NCBI RefSeq assembly: GCF_000002235.5
Contig: NW_022145594.1
Span: forward strand, 21,259,890 to 21,323,889
Length of the DNA: 64,000 nt
Reading direction: 5' to 3'
DNA from: Strongylocentrotus purpuratus
Taxonomy: Eukaryota; Echinodermata; Echinoidea; Camarodonta; Strongylocentrotidae
This document shows, piece after piece, positions 10,662 to 22,734 of this stretch. Positions within the stretch are counted from its first letter, which is position 1; every line of letters begins with the position of its first letter. Both the position numbers and the translations under genes were made by a program. The notes under the pieces were generated by a model that saw only the letters and a list, made by a program, of their open reading frames with translations, was not told the DNA's origin and ran no database searches.

Positions 10662-13642
10662 GTAAGTACATCTCTTTGGATGTTTGATTGGAGGGGTATG
10701 AAACATATAACATAGTAAAAGCACTTTAAAACCAAATTAAAGTGTGTTTTACCTTGATACGATCGGTCTCGCAAGGCTGCCACTTAAATAAAAATGGCAA
10801 GGGTTAATCCACGTGAAAAGTAAAACCTTTGCCTTTACTTGTTTAATTTTATTATTTTGTTTTAATTTTCCTTCGAATTTGCTCATATTTAATTGTATTT
10901 TCTTTATTTACACGCATAACACATTTAGGTCGGTAGCAGCCTCTCAAGCCCCCCCCCCCCCGTACGCCAGTGGGCAGAGTTAGTAGTAAAACACCAAAGA
11001 TAGGCAAGCATTTACAAAATCAATACCCATTGCGAAAGTATCGCGATGAATTTAATTATGTGCGTATTATATAACGTTTTACACTACAAAGTCATGATTA
11101 ATTTTACCTTGATTTTTCCTAGATGGCAAAAGGTCATTTGACGATGATGTTAAATGGGATGATGATAGCGACTCAGCTACCGACGACGAATCAGAAACAA
11201 CGCTGGCAATTACTGATAAAGTAGACTGCACCGCGCTCGTCTTAAAGTAAGTGAGATTGTTCCTTTTGTAGACTGTAAGAAAAAGTACTCTTTGATAACC
11301 GAGGCTCTCAAAATAGCAATATCGTTTTGGGGTGTCGATGAGCACTTTTTTCATGTTTTCCTACTCGTTAGCACCTCTGTTCAAGTGTGGCTGGCAGTAC
11401 GCTTTCCCTAAGAAATAATGCCCCCCTAGGGGATGCTCGTCAACCCACTTTATTGACAAGGGACGCACTGTATATATGTATATATATATATTAAAGATAA
11501 ACTTTAGTACTGGTAATGCGATTGCATTGTGAAAGAAAAGGTGTGAAAGGATCAGAAACAGTTGATCATGGAGCATGTAAGTATTGGTGTGCACTGCAAG
11601 GTTCTGGAATCATCAAAATCATAATAAATTTGACCAAGTCTTGGTAAAGTAACAAACACTCACATAGAAAGCTACATATGGGACAACACACATGCTGTCG
11701 GGGATGGTACTACCTTGGTTTCCTTGTCTTTCTATGCTCATTACTCAGCCAGTATACATTTTCTTCCAAAATTGTTTGGCACATGTCATTTATTTGTAAT
11801 CTTGAACATTCAGTGTAAGTTTCGTTTGATTCTGTGAGAATTTTTTTTTTTTTTTACCAGTACTGGAGTTTATCTTTAATGTTGATGGGTGTGTTTTAAC
11901 GCAGCTATACCAACAAACAATTCGTAAGTCCAGTAAAAAACAAATATCCACTGTGTTCACTGGCTCTCATCCGAACACGCTACATGGAGTACCACATCTG
12001 TTCTAAGATATGTTTTAATCACGGTAAAGCTTCGAATTTCAGTAATTTAATTTCGCAAACAATTTCTTTATCTTGAGACTTGAGGAAATAAGGGACGTTT
12101 TACCAGATACCTCCAAATGAAAATATGTACAGATTCGCAGACTTGAACCGACTATAAAGAGGACCATTTTCGTCAAGAAAATGAAAGAGGAAATGTCTGG
12201 TGCTGGTTTCAGTTATAACCTTAAATATCCTTATATTTCTTCGCTGCATTTCTTTCTTTCTCAGAATTTACATAACGCAATATACTAAGAAAGAGTTTTG
12301 ACATCGACTCTTTTCTTTTTTTTTCTTTTATAGCGGAGTTGGAGGAATCGACGCAGTTGAAAACATCACTGAGCTCATCGAGACATGCCGCCAAAATACC
12401 AGTACGTAGGCCTATATTTACTTGCTATTCATTTTTTTTCTCTCGAAGCAGCCTTGTCCTTTGTAACTAATTATGGCCTTTTTTAACTGATAGTATTTTT
12501 TCTTAACATTGATTATGTAAATATCGTTAGCAACTATAGAGACAAAACGCATCTTATATTACTATATACATTTTAAAAGGATATTTCCTGAAGAAAAACA
12601 TGCAGTAGTACATGTTGCCGTTCCCTTTTCTCTTTTCATAATAGAGTTAGGCTTTTAGATCCTGTTAGATTGTTGTCATTTGGCCGTTACTGGGCCAAAA
12701 ACTCACATTCGGAGGAAATTTATGAGTTTGTAAGTTTCTTGTCCAAAACGTTTCTGAAAATCGATCTTGAAAAGAAAGACATCGACCTTAGTCATAGACA
12801 CCGAAAAAAAGAACGACCGCAACTGAAGACACCAACAAAAGAGAAGAGCATCATGGTAAAGTTCGCTACCTACAAAGTATATTGAAGCTCAAAGGGAGTT
12901 AAATCTTCATGAACGAAGATCTGACTGCCCATCGCCAGTCGTTGGTGTACTTTTCCCGAAATTGTGATGCAATCATAAGGATATGGTTTAATGACTGACA
13001 CATATTTTAGGTTCAGCTCTAAATTTTTGGCTATATTTCTTTCTATCATGTTATTTGTTCTTACGTCTATCTTATTTACACATAGAGCGGCCACCATCTA
13101 TCGTGATAACCCACAAAGATGCGATATCGGATGAAGAAGTCAAAAAAATGATCGGGTTCCTAGAAAACGAGCAAATCGACCCGGCAAAAATCTTCGTCGT
13201 TAAGAACGTCACATCGAAGAATGAAAGTCTCGATGATAACACAAGGTCATGTATTTGTGATTTCATCGGCAGTTGTCAGGATGATGGTGAAGCCGGTGCT
13301 TCAGCCCACAGAAGAAGGGAGAATGTGGAGGAGAAACGGGAGAAGAAAAAAGTTAGTGGGATGCAAAAAGAGATTGAAAAGGGCCAACATGAGCTTAAAA
13401 AAGCGGAGATAGCTGAAGCTAAAGCGCGATTAGAAAGTGAAACAGAAACTAAGAAGGAAATGGATAGTATGAAAGAAGCGGCTTTGAAAAGAGAATTAGA
13501 GAGTGCTGAAAGATTGCAAGATATGTCGGAAGCAAACCGCAAAAAAATGAACGATCTTAGACTAAAGAATGAATCAGATATGCACGCGCACCATAAAATT
13601 GTCGTGAAGGAATACTATGAAGGTCGATTAAGAAAGGAATGA
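10388..13642 (+). CDS. GTPase 1: P-loop GTPase with C-terminal coiled coil (4 exons, 340 aa)
   Basis: Exons 10388-10661, 11123-11246, 12334-12401, 13086-13642; all introns GT-AG, phases 1, 2, 1, total 1023 nt with no internal stop. Walker A/G1 is GSAGAGKS (residues 12-19), a G2 candidate is the GGHT run near 52-55, G3 is DNRG (71-74, followed by WHDW) and G4 is THKD (164-167). A short Asp/Glu-rich stretch follows in exon 2 (about 97-117). From about residue 210 to the end the chain is Lys/Glu-rich heptad-like coiled coil. The layout (G1, then a THxD-type G4, short helical tail) recalls IFI44-like and AIG1-like immune GTPases, but family membership is unproven. I chose the ATG at 10388 because no upstream in-frame ATG exists. 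Paralogue: 39856-34703. Confidence 0.9.
11123..11246 (+). CDS. GTPase 1 exon 2
   Basis: 124-nt exon, acceptor TTTTTCCTAG|ATGGCA, donor CTTAAA|GTAAGT, phases 1 then 2. It encodes GKRSFDDDVKWDDDSDS, an acidic loop, then the strand CTALVL. The matching exon of GTPase 2 is 118 nt. Confidence 0.88.
11360..11475 (-). mobile_element. Tc1/mariner-like terminus in GTPase 1 intron 2
   Basis: Read on the - strand, TATACAGTGCGTCCC at 11475-11461 is the same terminus as at 4506 and 17640, again in a TA-rich site. The interior differs from those two copies. Only one end is recognisable, so the left limit is a guess. Confidence 0.45.
12334..12401 (+). CDS. GTPase 1 exon 3
   Basis: 68-nt microexon, acceptor TTTTATAG|CGGAGT, donor ATACCA|GTACGT, phases 2 then 1. 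It encodes GVGGIDAVENITELIETCRQ. The GTPase 2 counterpart is also 68 nt (GEGGLGALKGMQNLVKTCNK). Confidence 0.88.
12660..12995 (+). mobile_element. LINE ORF1-like fragment in GTPase 1 intron 3
   Basis: Around 12780-12880 the frame reads IDLSHRHRKKE then IMVKFATYKV; after a frame change, 12915-12990 reads IFMNEDLTAHRQSLVYFSRN. SHR, IIVKF.SYK and INEDLT are the spaced signatures of the RRM-type ORF1 protein of L1/CR1-like LINEs. It is broken by at least one frameshift and ends at a TGA. It is not an extra exon of the GTPase. Confidence 0.65.
13086..13642 (+). CDS. GTPase 1 exon 4 (G4 and coiled coil)
   Basis: Terminal exon, acceptor TTTACACATAG|AGCGG. It opens RPPSIVITHKD (G4), continues through the last strand KIFVVKN and ends in a charged coiled coil with stop TGA at 13640-13642. 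Confidence 0.92.
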
Positions 13643-13754
13643 ATATCTCAACAACAACAAAAAATTCTGGAAAAAAATGTCCTTACTTCCTGAAGAAAAC
13701 GCTAATGGATGATTTTTGGGTTTTTTACAGTATCACTCAAATTTTAATTCATTA

Positions 13755-13760
13755 AATAAA
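13755..13760 (+). terminator. Polyadenylation signal of GTPase 1
   Basis: AATAAA about 113 nt after the stop codon of GTPase 1. The next kilobase holds no gene. Confidence 0.55.
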
Positions 13761-15095
13761 AAACGAAAGTGACTCCACTGATATTCATAATTTTGGTTCT
13801 ATGACTAAATATATTTTTTGTATTCCACTCATAAAGGACAATATGAGTTATTAGGAGGAGGGGGAGGGGGGAGGCTCTTTCATTGTACACTAACATAATC
13901 TTGCTCGATTATCTAGGATATTTGGACCTTTCCTTTGGTGTTTAGAATCTCTTGGACATCTTTAGTAATCAATGGGATAGTAGGAACAAGCTGGTGTTTT
14001 TAACAGTTAATTTACTAAACCTATAAAGTCACCGTCTCGTCCCCTTTTTTCTTCTTCCGTCACTCTTTTCCTCTTCTCATTCTATTGAATTTTCTTCTCT
14101 TTTTTAAAATATCGGGTAGGCACTTTACCATACTAACAATGAATTACAAAGGTCATGGACCTTTATCATAAGCATCTGTCGTTTTGCTAAATCAATATGT
14201 ATATATTGACTAGTTGATTTCTGTGTACTCCAATTTAGGATTCGATTCAGTAAATGGATACTTCATTTTATTCGGAAGGTGTTCAATTTGCATAATCAGC
14301 CATTAAACTAAATTCATATTTTATTAAATAAATGTAGTCTTTCCTCAATGAATATTTTAATCATGCATTGAATGGATATTGTTGATGAGAAATTTATGGC
14401 GGAAATATTTGTTATTTTTTGGTATTTCAGTGGAAGTATTGAAATGGTATATTTGGATCACAAAAATAGCAAATAATATAGGAAAAAAATAATATTACTG
14501 GCATAACTCGCGTGAGAGGATGAGAATTTAATGTCCATGCACCACTGTGCATTGGGGAATGTATAAAATGAAAGGGACTATGAAATCCGTATTTTATGAA
14601 TAAATACTTGATGACCTTTATCATTCTTGGGGAAATGAGATTTAAATGATATATCATTTCATTGGTTGAAATTAATTATTTTAAATGTTCGTAAGTACGA
14701 AAATCAATAAGGTTTCATAATTTGAAATTTTTATAATTAGGAGAATGGAATAAAATTCAATATTATCATCGAAATTATAAAGCATTCTTATCTGTTTAAT
14801 ATTACGAACCACATTACATTCTTGGAATAACAATCTTTGGGAATAATGAACCCAATCTTTAGTTTTCCTGAATAATGAATTTTCTCATGAAATAAATGTT
14901 TGGATCAAAGCCCACTCCCCCCCCCACACACACACTCCGGTATGAGAAATATGTATTGAATGTAAATACCGAAATTGAAAGGATTTTTCTAATTATATGA
15001 CCTTATATGAAGGTTTTGTATTTCTATGTAGATGTCATATAGTTTGTACAATAATCTTGTGAAAATCTAAATTATCGGTTTGATTTTTTATTCTT
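13761..15095. other. Intergenic, nothing recognised
   Basis: AT-rich sequence with a G-rich stretch near 13858 and a C run near 14918. No exon-like frame or repeat family was recognised. Confidence 0.55.
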
Positions 15096-15096
15096 A

Positions 15097-15302
15097 AGGC
15101 TCGTTCAGATACGACTCGGTATTAACCATCGAAAGAAACGGCTGCGTTAACAAAAAGATGTTATATATATATATATATCCTGCGTGTATAGACTGATCTG
15201 GGTGTTAAAAATAAAAGCGTATTGCACTTTCTGTAATCATTTAATTAAAAAAAAAACCAAAACCCCCCAAAAAGGTTATCGCTTTATTATCTGAACGAGG
15301 CT
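15097..15302. mobile_element. Harbinger-like MITE
   Basis: Terminal inverted repeats AGGCTCGTTCAGATA and TATCTGAACGAGGCT are flanked by TTA on both sides (15094-15096, 15303-15305). A 3-bp TTA target duplication fits PIF/Harbinger. The 206-bp interior carries a (TA)n run and no coding sequence. Confidence 0.75.
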
Positions 15303-15309
15303 TTACTGT

Positions 15310-16680
15310 AAACTGACTAGACATTGTAAAATTCAGAGATTTTAAGACCGTTTTATTTCATTTGCTTGATGTTCTATCTTACATTGCATAACCATGTACA
15401 CTTCTATGTCTAATGAATTTTATCTTCAACTATTAGCTATATAAGCAGTGATCTCATTTTCGCAAATCACGTTACATTTTATTTATTTATTTGTTTGCTA
15501 TGTTAAGGTTCCCTAGCAAACTGCGTATCTATTTTAACAGTTTACATTTTGTACTTCCGTTCAACTCCAACTATTCACAAACTAGAAGAAGAAAACAATT
15601 TATCTCTTCCAAATATGAAGCGGTACATCGCGGTTTTGTTGTATAGTGTGTAATGATTCGCGATATAGGTCCTACACGTACATGACGAATTCACGGAGCC
15701 CTGTGTTTTATAAGTGACATAAATGTTGTAGCTTAAATTGAACAAAATTTAGTTTAAATTTTGCAATAGGTGTATTCCACTAAATAGGTGGGTAATATAC
15801 GTATTACATGTCTATGTAATCCATATTATTATTAAAATAACATGGAACTAAATAAGAATTAAAATACATGGTACTGGAAAGTCTGTTGGGAAGATCGTGG
15901 CATGCTGTTTAATGTATAGAATGTGCTATATTGTAAACGGTTAATGAATGCAAATTATTCCCTTACCCAAATTTGTTGAAACAAGCTATTCATTGTTAAT
16001 CAGTTATTGCATGCTTTGCTTATACCGTATGAAATTATAGAGCTAGTGTATAATCATGTTTGTGATGAAAATGAGCAAAGGTAAAATGTTATGATAGACA
16101 TAAGAGTAACAAAACATATAGTAAATATTGCACCCTGTAGATAATCTCTGTACAGTGCGTATACAGATATACACACTTTGAAAATATGATCCCAAATCAT
16201 AATTTTATTAAGTTTGCATGATCTGATTTTTTATAACACAATTATAGGTGGGGCTCTTTTCAATTGTATGATACTAACATTATTTTACACTTGAGTAAGC
16301 AATGGATTTTAAGATTGTTTTTTTTTAAATTATTTATTCTTCCGTAATACTTCCATGTAGAATAAATAATATATACATAAATCCGAATTCTTGCTTGATG
16401 TATTGTGTTTTATAGTCGTTAGGTTAAAGTTTCTTTAACAATTGTATAAGAATTTGCCACTATTATAGAGTATGATTATAATATGTTGAAGGTTCAGTGT
16501 CCTAATACTTCAATTTAAAAAGGGGGGTTTACTTACTTTTAAAGTTATTTTGGATATCCTTCTTGCAATTCGAATTTCCAATGAACATGACCTGCCCAAA
16601 TATATATATTTCTTTTAAACGTAATGAAAGCAGATAGAGTCCTTGTGAAAAGATCAATAAGCAGGTAATAATGGAAGAGA
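15310..16680. other. Intergenic, nothing recognised
   Basis: AT-rich sequence without credible coding frame, repeat boundary or RNA gene. Confidence 0.5.
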
Positions 16681-16683
16681 GAA

Positions 16684-16866
16684 CTAGGCGTAGTTGCGTG
16701 CGCCTAAAATCCAGCTAACAGTGGAAGTTACAAACTGATTCAGCCGAGGACGCAGGTTCGAAACTGAGTCACGTCTTTCTGATGGTGAGGTTTAAAGGTC
16801 GGCCCTCAGACGTAAATAACCATATTTGATTGACACACGTCTGTAACAACACAATACACACACAGA
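16684..16866 (+). mobile_element. SINE with 7SL-like head, copy 1
   Basis: It begins AGGCGTAGTTGCGTGCGCCT, followed by AAATCCAGCTA, which resembles the 5' domain of SRP (7SL) RNA and its internal promoter A box. GGTTCGAAACTG at 16756 fits a B box. The 3' end runs into a CA-rich tail. An inverted copy lies at 33977-34164, including the same 3' end. I infer a Pol III-derived SINE of about 180 bp. Confidence 0.65.
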
Positions 16867-17639
16867 ATGCGAGGGAAGCGGAACATAAAAATAAAAGAAA
16901 AGGAGACTAGACAGAACTATGACAGAAGAAACAAATGAGGGAAGAACAAGAAGAGAAATAAAGAGAGAAAGAACAAGATGAAAAACCAAACGTTATGAGT
17001 CATGTCATGATGTAGGTTACATACACGCCGTTACTTTGACTAAACATTCGTTTAGTTAATGTTAAAGAAAAAAGCAAAAGCGCCAGATACCAAAACGCTT
17101 TATTATATGGGTACATGCCCTAATTGAACACAACATTAGTTTGTAACACATTACTGTGTCCAACATCTGAGTGACGTCAACCCGAAAATAATTGCAAAAG
17201 AATTCATTTCACTACAGTGCACTACATCATATTTTTTTTCATAATTTACAACCATTAAACAACCCAATTATATCAATTCAAGTGAAAGTTAATGTTGTCC
17301 ATGTCAATATGATGAATTCATTTTTATATTGCTGCAACAAGTAAATATAATATAATTTTAGCTTCCGCCATAACAAAATATTGAAATTCGTATTTTATAT
17401 TTTATATTTAAGTCCTTGTTGCGAAAATGACATTCAGGTTGAATTGTTTTTGTTTTGTTCTTTGACAAAAAAACTTTGGTTCAGATGGTCAATTATGCAA
17501 GGAATAATACTATTTAACAAACATGAAGATGAAGAGCAAACTCAATGAGATCCATTTATGAAAAAGCACGATGCAAACTTTTAATTTAATACGAATACTT
17601 CACAAGAAGTGTACTGATATCTTTCCAAATATGAGATAT

Positions 17640-18085
17640 ACAGTGCGTCCCCCAAAAAACACAACCGAGAATTATTAATGTTTTATAATAACTTAATCAC
17701 AATTATAATTAATAAATTACACATATTTGTTATTTCTTAGATCATCCTTTTTCATTTGATGCAACTCATATGATGTATATATATTTCGCGCATGAGTGAT
17801 TAAGTGATCATTTATAGGGCGGTATCTAAATTTTAAGGACAAAAATCCCATTTCTACGAAGTTCAATTTTTGCCCTTTCATATGACACCTCAATTAAGAA
17901 ATATGAGCCAGGAGTAACAAAGTTATGTTTGTTTAAAGTAATGCTTGCATTTCCATAATTTGATTAAACGAGTTCATTTTCACTGGCTGCCTGTCGTAGC
18001 AGCATACAGAGTTGACAAAAGACTTAACTCCGTTTTGTTAACGATCAGCCATGCACAAAAAAGATTGGTGCATGGCTGATCGTCG
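17640..18085 (+). mobile_element. Tc1/mariner-like element end, copy B
   Basis: It opens ATACAGTGCGTCCCCCAAAAA and follows copy A at 4506 for about 430 bp. At its right edge CGATCAGCCATGCAC and its inverse GTGCATGGCTGATCG (18043-18083) form a perfect hairpin absent from copy A. No transposase is present. Confidence 0.6.
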
Positions 18086-18729
18086 GACGATGCCATTACC
18101 AAATACAATATTGAAGAATATTCTTATACTATTTAGGCAAGAATTTGAAAAACATTTTAAACATTCATTTATTAACATTATCTTTTATACTCCGTGGGCT
18201 TATCCATTAACAAACAATATGATTAACCACATCATCGATAGTACTTAGAGCATTCAACGACTCTTCATGGGACTTTTTGGGAAGTTCATTATCAATAAAT
18301 ACATTAAATATTTCATTAGAATTTCAACTCAAATAACGAAAATGATCATGTAGGTTTTCGATGTATTCAACTTTGTGCTCTCTTTCGAATTGTTTGAGGA
18401 ATTAATAATGTTCCAATAAGCCGACATATCATCAAAAGATCGTAAATAATAATTTGTTTTTGCGTCGAATGCACTCATTAACCGAATTTCGTAGCGTATT
18501 TTTGTTTGTTGACTCTGTTAAATTCGTTCTTCATATCACCAGATTTATCAAACTTTCGTTGAAAGTCAATTTGATATCAAAACATGCCGTCTATTTCTTT
18601 TATCTTTGACTTTACTTTTAAAGTTACTACTTTTAACTCGAGAGGCTTAAGAATCCTTGTTTTCTGAGTTAAATTTTATTAATCACACAGACTAAGTTAT
18701 CGACAGATTCCTGATTGAAAATAGGCCCA

Positions 18730-18840
18730 TTCACCCCCCCCCCCCCAAAAAAAAAAATAACAAATAAATAAATAAATAAAAATAATAATAATAAAAAAAA
18801 AAAAAAAAAAAATAAATAAATAAATAAAAAAAAAAAAAAT
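18730..18840. repeat. C run followed by A-rich low complexity
   Basis: About 13 C residues, then some 90 bp of A with AAATA and AATAA interruptions. Probably the poly(A) end of an old retroelement; the body was not recognised. Confidence 0.8.
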
Positions 18841-19023
18841 AGATCGCGTTTCAAATCTCACTTGTTAGGCCACCGTTCGTACTCAGAATTAAAAAGAGAA
18901 AAAAACCCCGACCAAACGCAATGACTGCATTGCCATGCAGGGACCCGAACTGAACCTATTTATACAGTGTATCAGTAACGCCAACCGTGCGAGGGGCATG
19001 AAAAGAGCGAACCTGATACAGCA

Positions 19024-19260
19024 TCATAATTGAATTGAATTGATTCGGTTTATTGCCCTAAAAGAACATGCAGCTGAAAAGCTGAAATTGCCCAATTTAC
19101 AAAGTCAATGTACAACACAATAAACGATACAAATATGAATGACTTAAACAACGTACAACAATAAATAATGCATAATGAAACAAAATAAAACTCAAATATT
19201 ACATCAAAATATATATATATTACAAATATTAAAAGCATAAAAAAGGCTGTGTCATCAAAG
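19024..19260 (-). mobile_element. LINE 3' end with (AATTC)n tail
   Basis: On the - strand the sequence runs through GGGCAATAAACCGAATC into repeated AATTC units at 19028-19040. A short pentamer repeat at the 3' end is characteristic of CR1-group LINEs. No coding part is left. Confidence 0.5.
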
Positions 19261-19649
19261 GTTAAAAAGAAAGGAGAGAAACAAAAAACGGAACTAGAAA
19301 GAGGAAGAGAACAGATAAGAAAGAAAGAAAAGTTGATCAGAAAATGTACGAAAGATTGGAGAAGAGGGGGTAGAGAAGGACAGAGTAGAAAATGAAAAGT
19401 AGAAAGAGAGGAGAATGTTACAGTCTTGAGGTATGTTTTTAATCAAATAAGAACCATTACAGGAGAAAACCAGACATTGATTAAATCTTCGTTAATGACA
19501 AACGGGGGTGTTGTCCGTGACTACGTCACAATCCCCAAACATAATTGCTATTTTAATTTTTGCAAAGTGGTAGTGATTTCATATTTGAAACAGTCCTAAC
19601 CTTTTTTTTCTTCAAGCAAACATTTCATCTCCTGTTTGTCTTATGTTTC

Positions 19650-21510
19650 TCCTGTCAGATAAATGAACTTCTTACTAATGTTGGATTGCCCTTTAAACAA
19701 TCCTCAGTCGTGCCAATGTTTTGATTTTCCAGTCTCCCGGCCTCTCAATAGAGGAAATGATAGTTCACAAAATTGTTATTTCAGAACTGACTTTCAGGAT
19801 ATTGCTCAATGTTCTTTGGCACATGATCATTAATTTCGCAATTTCCTTCGTCAAAAACATGCCTTTACTCCACTGTTACATAACAGGTCGTTTTGTTTTT
19901 CGATGTCATTCAAAATAAGCTTGCTCTAATCTATACATCTTTGAAATCAATTGGATTTCGCAAAATCCTAAGATATTCAATGCAAACGAATATGCATTGT
20001 GCAACACACTTGACTAACAACCGATAAAGAACCACAAAATTTAGACAAATAATTGGAAATTTTGATTAGATTTTTCCGCTTTCTCAATGCCTCGATTGCT
20101 CAAATAATGATTGATATCAGTTTCATTTCTATCATTTTGTGTTTGAATACCTGAGCATAAACATACTGTATAACCAAACATCATCATCGTCATTATCATC
20201 ATAATTATAAGTCGAAGGTAAATCATCCTTTTCAATTCTGAAGTGTAGAGAACATTAATAATCGGAATTTATTCTGAGTCGACTCATGGTACACAACCTG
20301 TACTGTGGGAAGGGGCGGATAAACATTTGGAGGACATTAAATGAATGGGCCAAAAACGACATGGGCCCTGTCTCATAAAACTTGTCATCAATAAAACTCA
20401 CACAGATCTTAGAGAATTGTTTTCACAGCCATCAAATGTTAGGATTTTATTAGCTTATAACAATAATTAGTGTGTATTGTTTAATATTGACGACAGGATT
20501 TTAATAAAACAAATACCAGATTAAGGTGTAGAGAAGAGGAAATGGGCAGGGGACGATTTGATGCTCCCCGTGCTTATTTCTTCGTGCTCTTGCTTAAAGG
20601 CATCGTTTTACAATGTTAAATCTGAGATGCATGACCCTACGTATTATCATTGGCTGTGATATGGTGTAATATTGAAGCCCTAAACAAATTGCGCTTCAAA
20701 ATGATCATGAAGTGCCTCAAAAAAGTTCACAATTTTTAAGTGACCGGTTTTTCATTTCCCCCAGTAGACGGTAGTGTTATAACAACCGTTAGGAAAACGA
20801 ATTTTGAAATTTCGATTTCCAATCATAAATATCTTGATAATCAGACTGGCGATTTGCTTGTAAAAGCCATGGGATTCCTGACTGACCTAAAGGTTTATAA
20901 TTATGATTGCACCATGAGCTAAATCCAGGATTTTGTTTCAGAATCTGAGGCAATGTTACCGAGTCACTTTCGGAAAAGGCCCTACTTCGTGATGAAGAGC
21001 GTAAGGATGTGAGACTGCCCTTAATTACCGGGCCATGTTTAATAAAAGCCTCGGTCACAAATGCCATTACGAACTGCTACGAACGCCGTACGAACGATTT
21101 TTAGACAATGGAAATTCGGGAAGACAATGGAAAAACAGAAGGATTCCTACGAAATTATCGTTCGTACGAACCTTTGTGACCGTAACATATGTTTAGAAAA
21201 ATTATCAACTTTAGATAGTTGATATTAACTTCTGAAATTGCTGCATGGTTATGTGCATGAAAATTAGTTGTATGCATGTGGATGTTCTTGATTATTGAAT
21301 GAAGCCCTGCATATTGTATTGTCAACAATGATATAAATTCAACTTTATCATATTGGTAATATTTTGTTCTTTAGTATTCCTAATTTCATTGACAAACATT
21401 GCACTATAAGGCAGGAGTTCCAAATACATCAATGCGCAATAACGCTGCACTGAAACAAAAAGAGTTGTGAAAAGATTTGTTGTTTCATAATTTCCTGTTC
21501 TGGTTAAACA
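19650..21510. repeat. Segmental duplication unit 1
   Basis: Collinear with 22735-25045 on the same strand. Landmarks in both: CTGACTTTCAGGATATTGCT or its near form, TGTGCAACACA, a CATCAT-type run, GGGCCCTGTCTCATAAAAC, GATGCATG.CCCTACG, CCATGGGATTCC and TTGCGCTTCAAAATGATCAT. No coding frame is conserved between the two units. Confidence 0.8.
21052..21186. mobile_element. Short palindromic MITE
   Basis: CGGTCACAAATG at the left and CTTTGTGACCG at the right are inverted termini, with internal inverted blocks CGTACGAACGAT and ATCGTTCGTACGAAC. About 135 bp, absent from the second duplication unit at the matching point, so it inserted after the duplication or was lost there. Confidence 0.7.
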
Positions 21511-21629
21511 AAAGAACTTAAATGCCTTGCCTTACAAAAACATGATATTCTTATCTATTCTAAAACCCTGCCAATCTAAAATTCAGATATTATTTATTCA
21601 CACCTTTTTCCCTTTTAAAGATACTACGT

Positions 21630-21900
21630 CCCCTTCAGACGCGTAGGCAGGGGGGTGTTTGGGGGGTTAACCCCCCCTCCTTTTCTTTTTGCTCAAAGAA
21701 GGATAAGGGGGGGGGGGTGTTGAGAGAAAAAAAATCCTTACCACCCCCCCCCCCCCCCAACTGAGCGAATTTAGTCGGCGCGATTTTCAAATGTTGGGAG
21801 GCAAAAAAGGAAAAACAAAGTTAGTGCTCACTACCCCCGCCCCCTCCCCACTGAGAGAAATATTTGTTGGCGCGACATTCAAATTTCGGGAGGCAAAAAC
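21630..21900. repeat. G/C-run repeat
   Basis: It begins with GACGCGTAGGCAGGGGGGTG and contains several runs of 7-15 G or C, with a GGCGCGA..TTCAAAT.TTGGGAGGCAAAAA block that appears twice (21778 and 21867). Non-coding. Confidence 0.6.
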
Positions 21901-22734
21901 AAACCCCAAAACGTTAGTGCTCATTACTTAGGTGATTGTAATCACAATCAACTAATGATCGTTATTTTCCAACTAAAAGACATTTTCAAGCCCTTTCGTT
22001 TTGATGGAAGTTCTAAATGAGTACTGTCTTTCAAATTCCTTTGGAATTTAACCTTTTCATATTGTTTGGATGCAAACGGGACGTAGTACCTTATAAGATC
22101 ATATCCGAACTGAAAAATGAAATGGATGAGCTATAATGTCAACGGAAAGCTTATAAACCATGGATTACAATAATATAAATTTTTCGCTTTTTAGTGTGTG
22201 TCAGAGGAGTATCGGCTCTTTAAAAACTCAGACTCCGAAACTTGTCACCATTCTGCCTCTCTTATTTTTCTCATTCCAGATTTTTTATAAATGATTTCTA
22301 ACTAAGGTTGCCCTTCAAACAATAATCAAACTTCAAACTTCAAACAATAATCGGTCGTGCTAATGTTTTACAATGTTTTGGTATTCTAACGACCTCTGTA
22401 TAGAAGAAATAAAAGTTCACCAAAATGTAACCCTCGGACCAACATTTCAGAACTGACTTTCAGGATATTGCTCAATGTTCTTCCGGAAATTATCATTAAT
22501 TTCGCAACTTCCTTCATCAAAAACGTGCATTAACTCCACTCTTACAGGTGTTTTATTTTTTCAATGTCATTTAAAATTCTCGTTGGAAATATTCTTGCTC
22601 TAATCTACACATAAATGACATTTAAAAATTTGTACAGATGTAATGATTTGATATAATTAAGAAACATTCGTAATGTACTTTTTATTTGGCCGATCTTTTT
22701 TTTTTCTCCTAAGTTATCACCATTCTGGTTCTCT

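Noticed and set aside
12870-13097. - strand frame containing FVHEDLTP
   Set aside because: Chance resemblance on the opposite strand of the LINE ORF1-like fragment, whose sense reading FMNEDLTAHRQ is the meaningful one.
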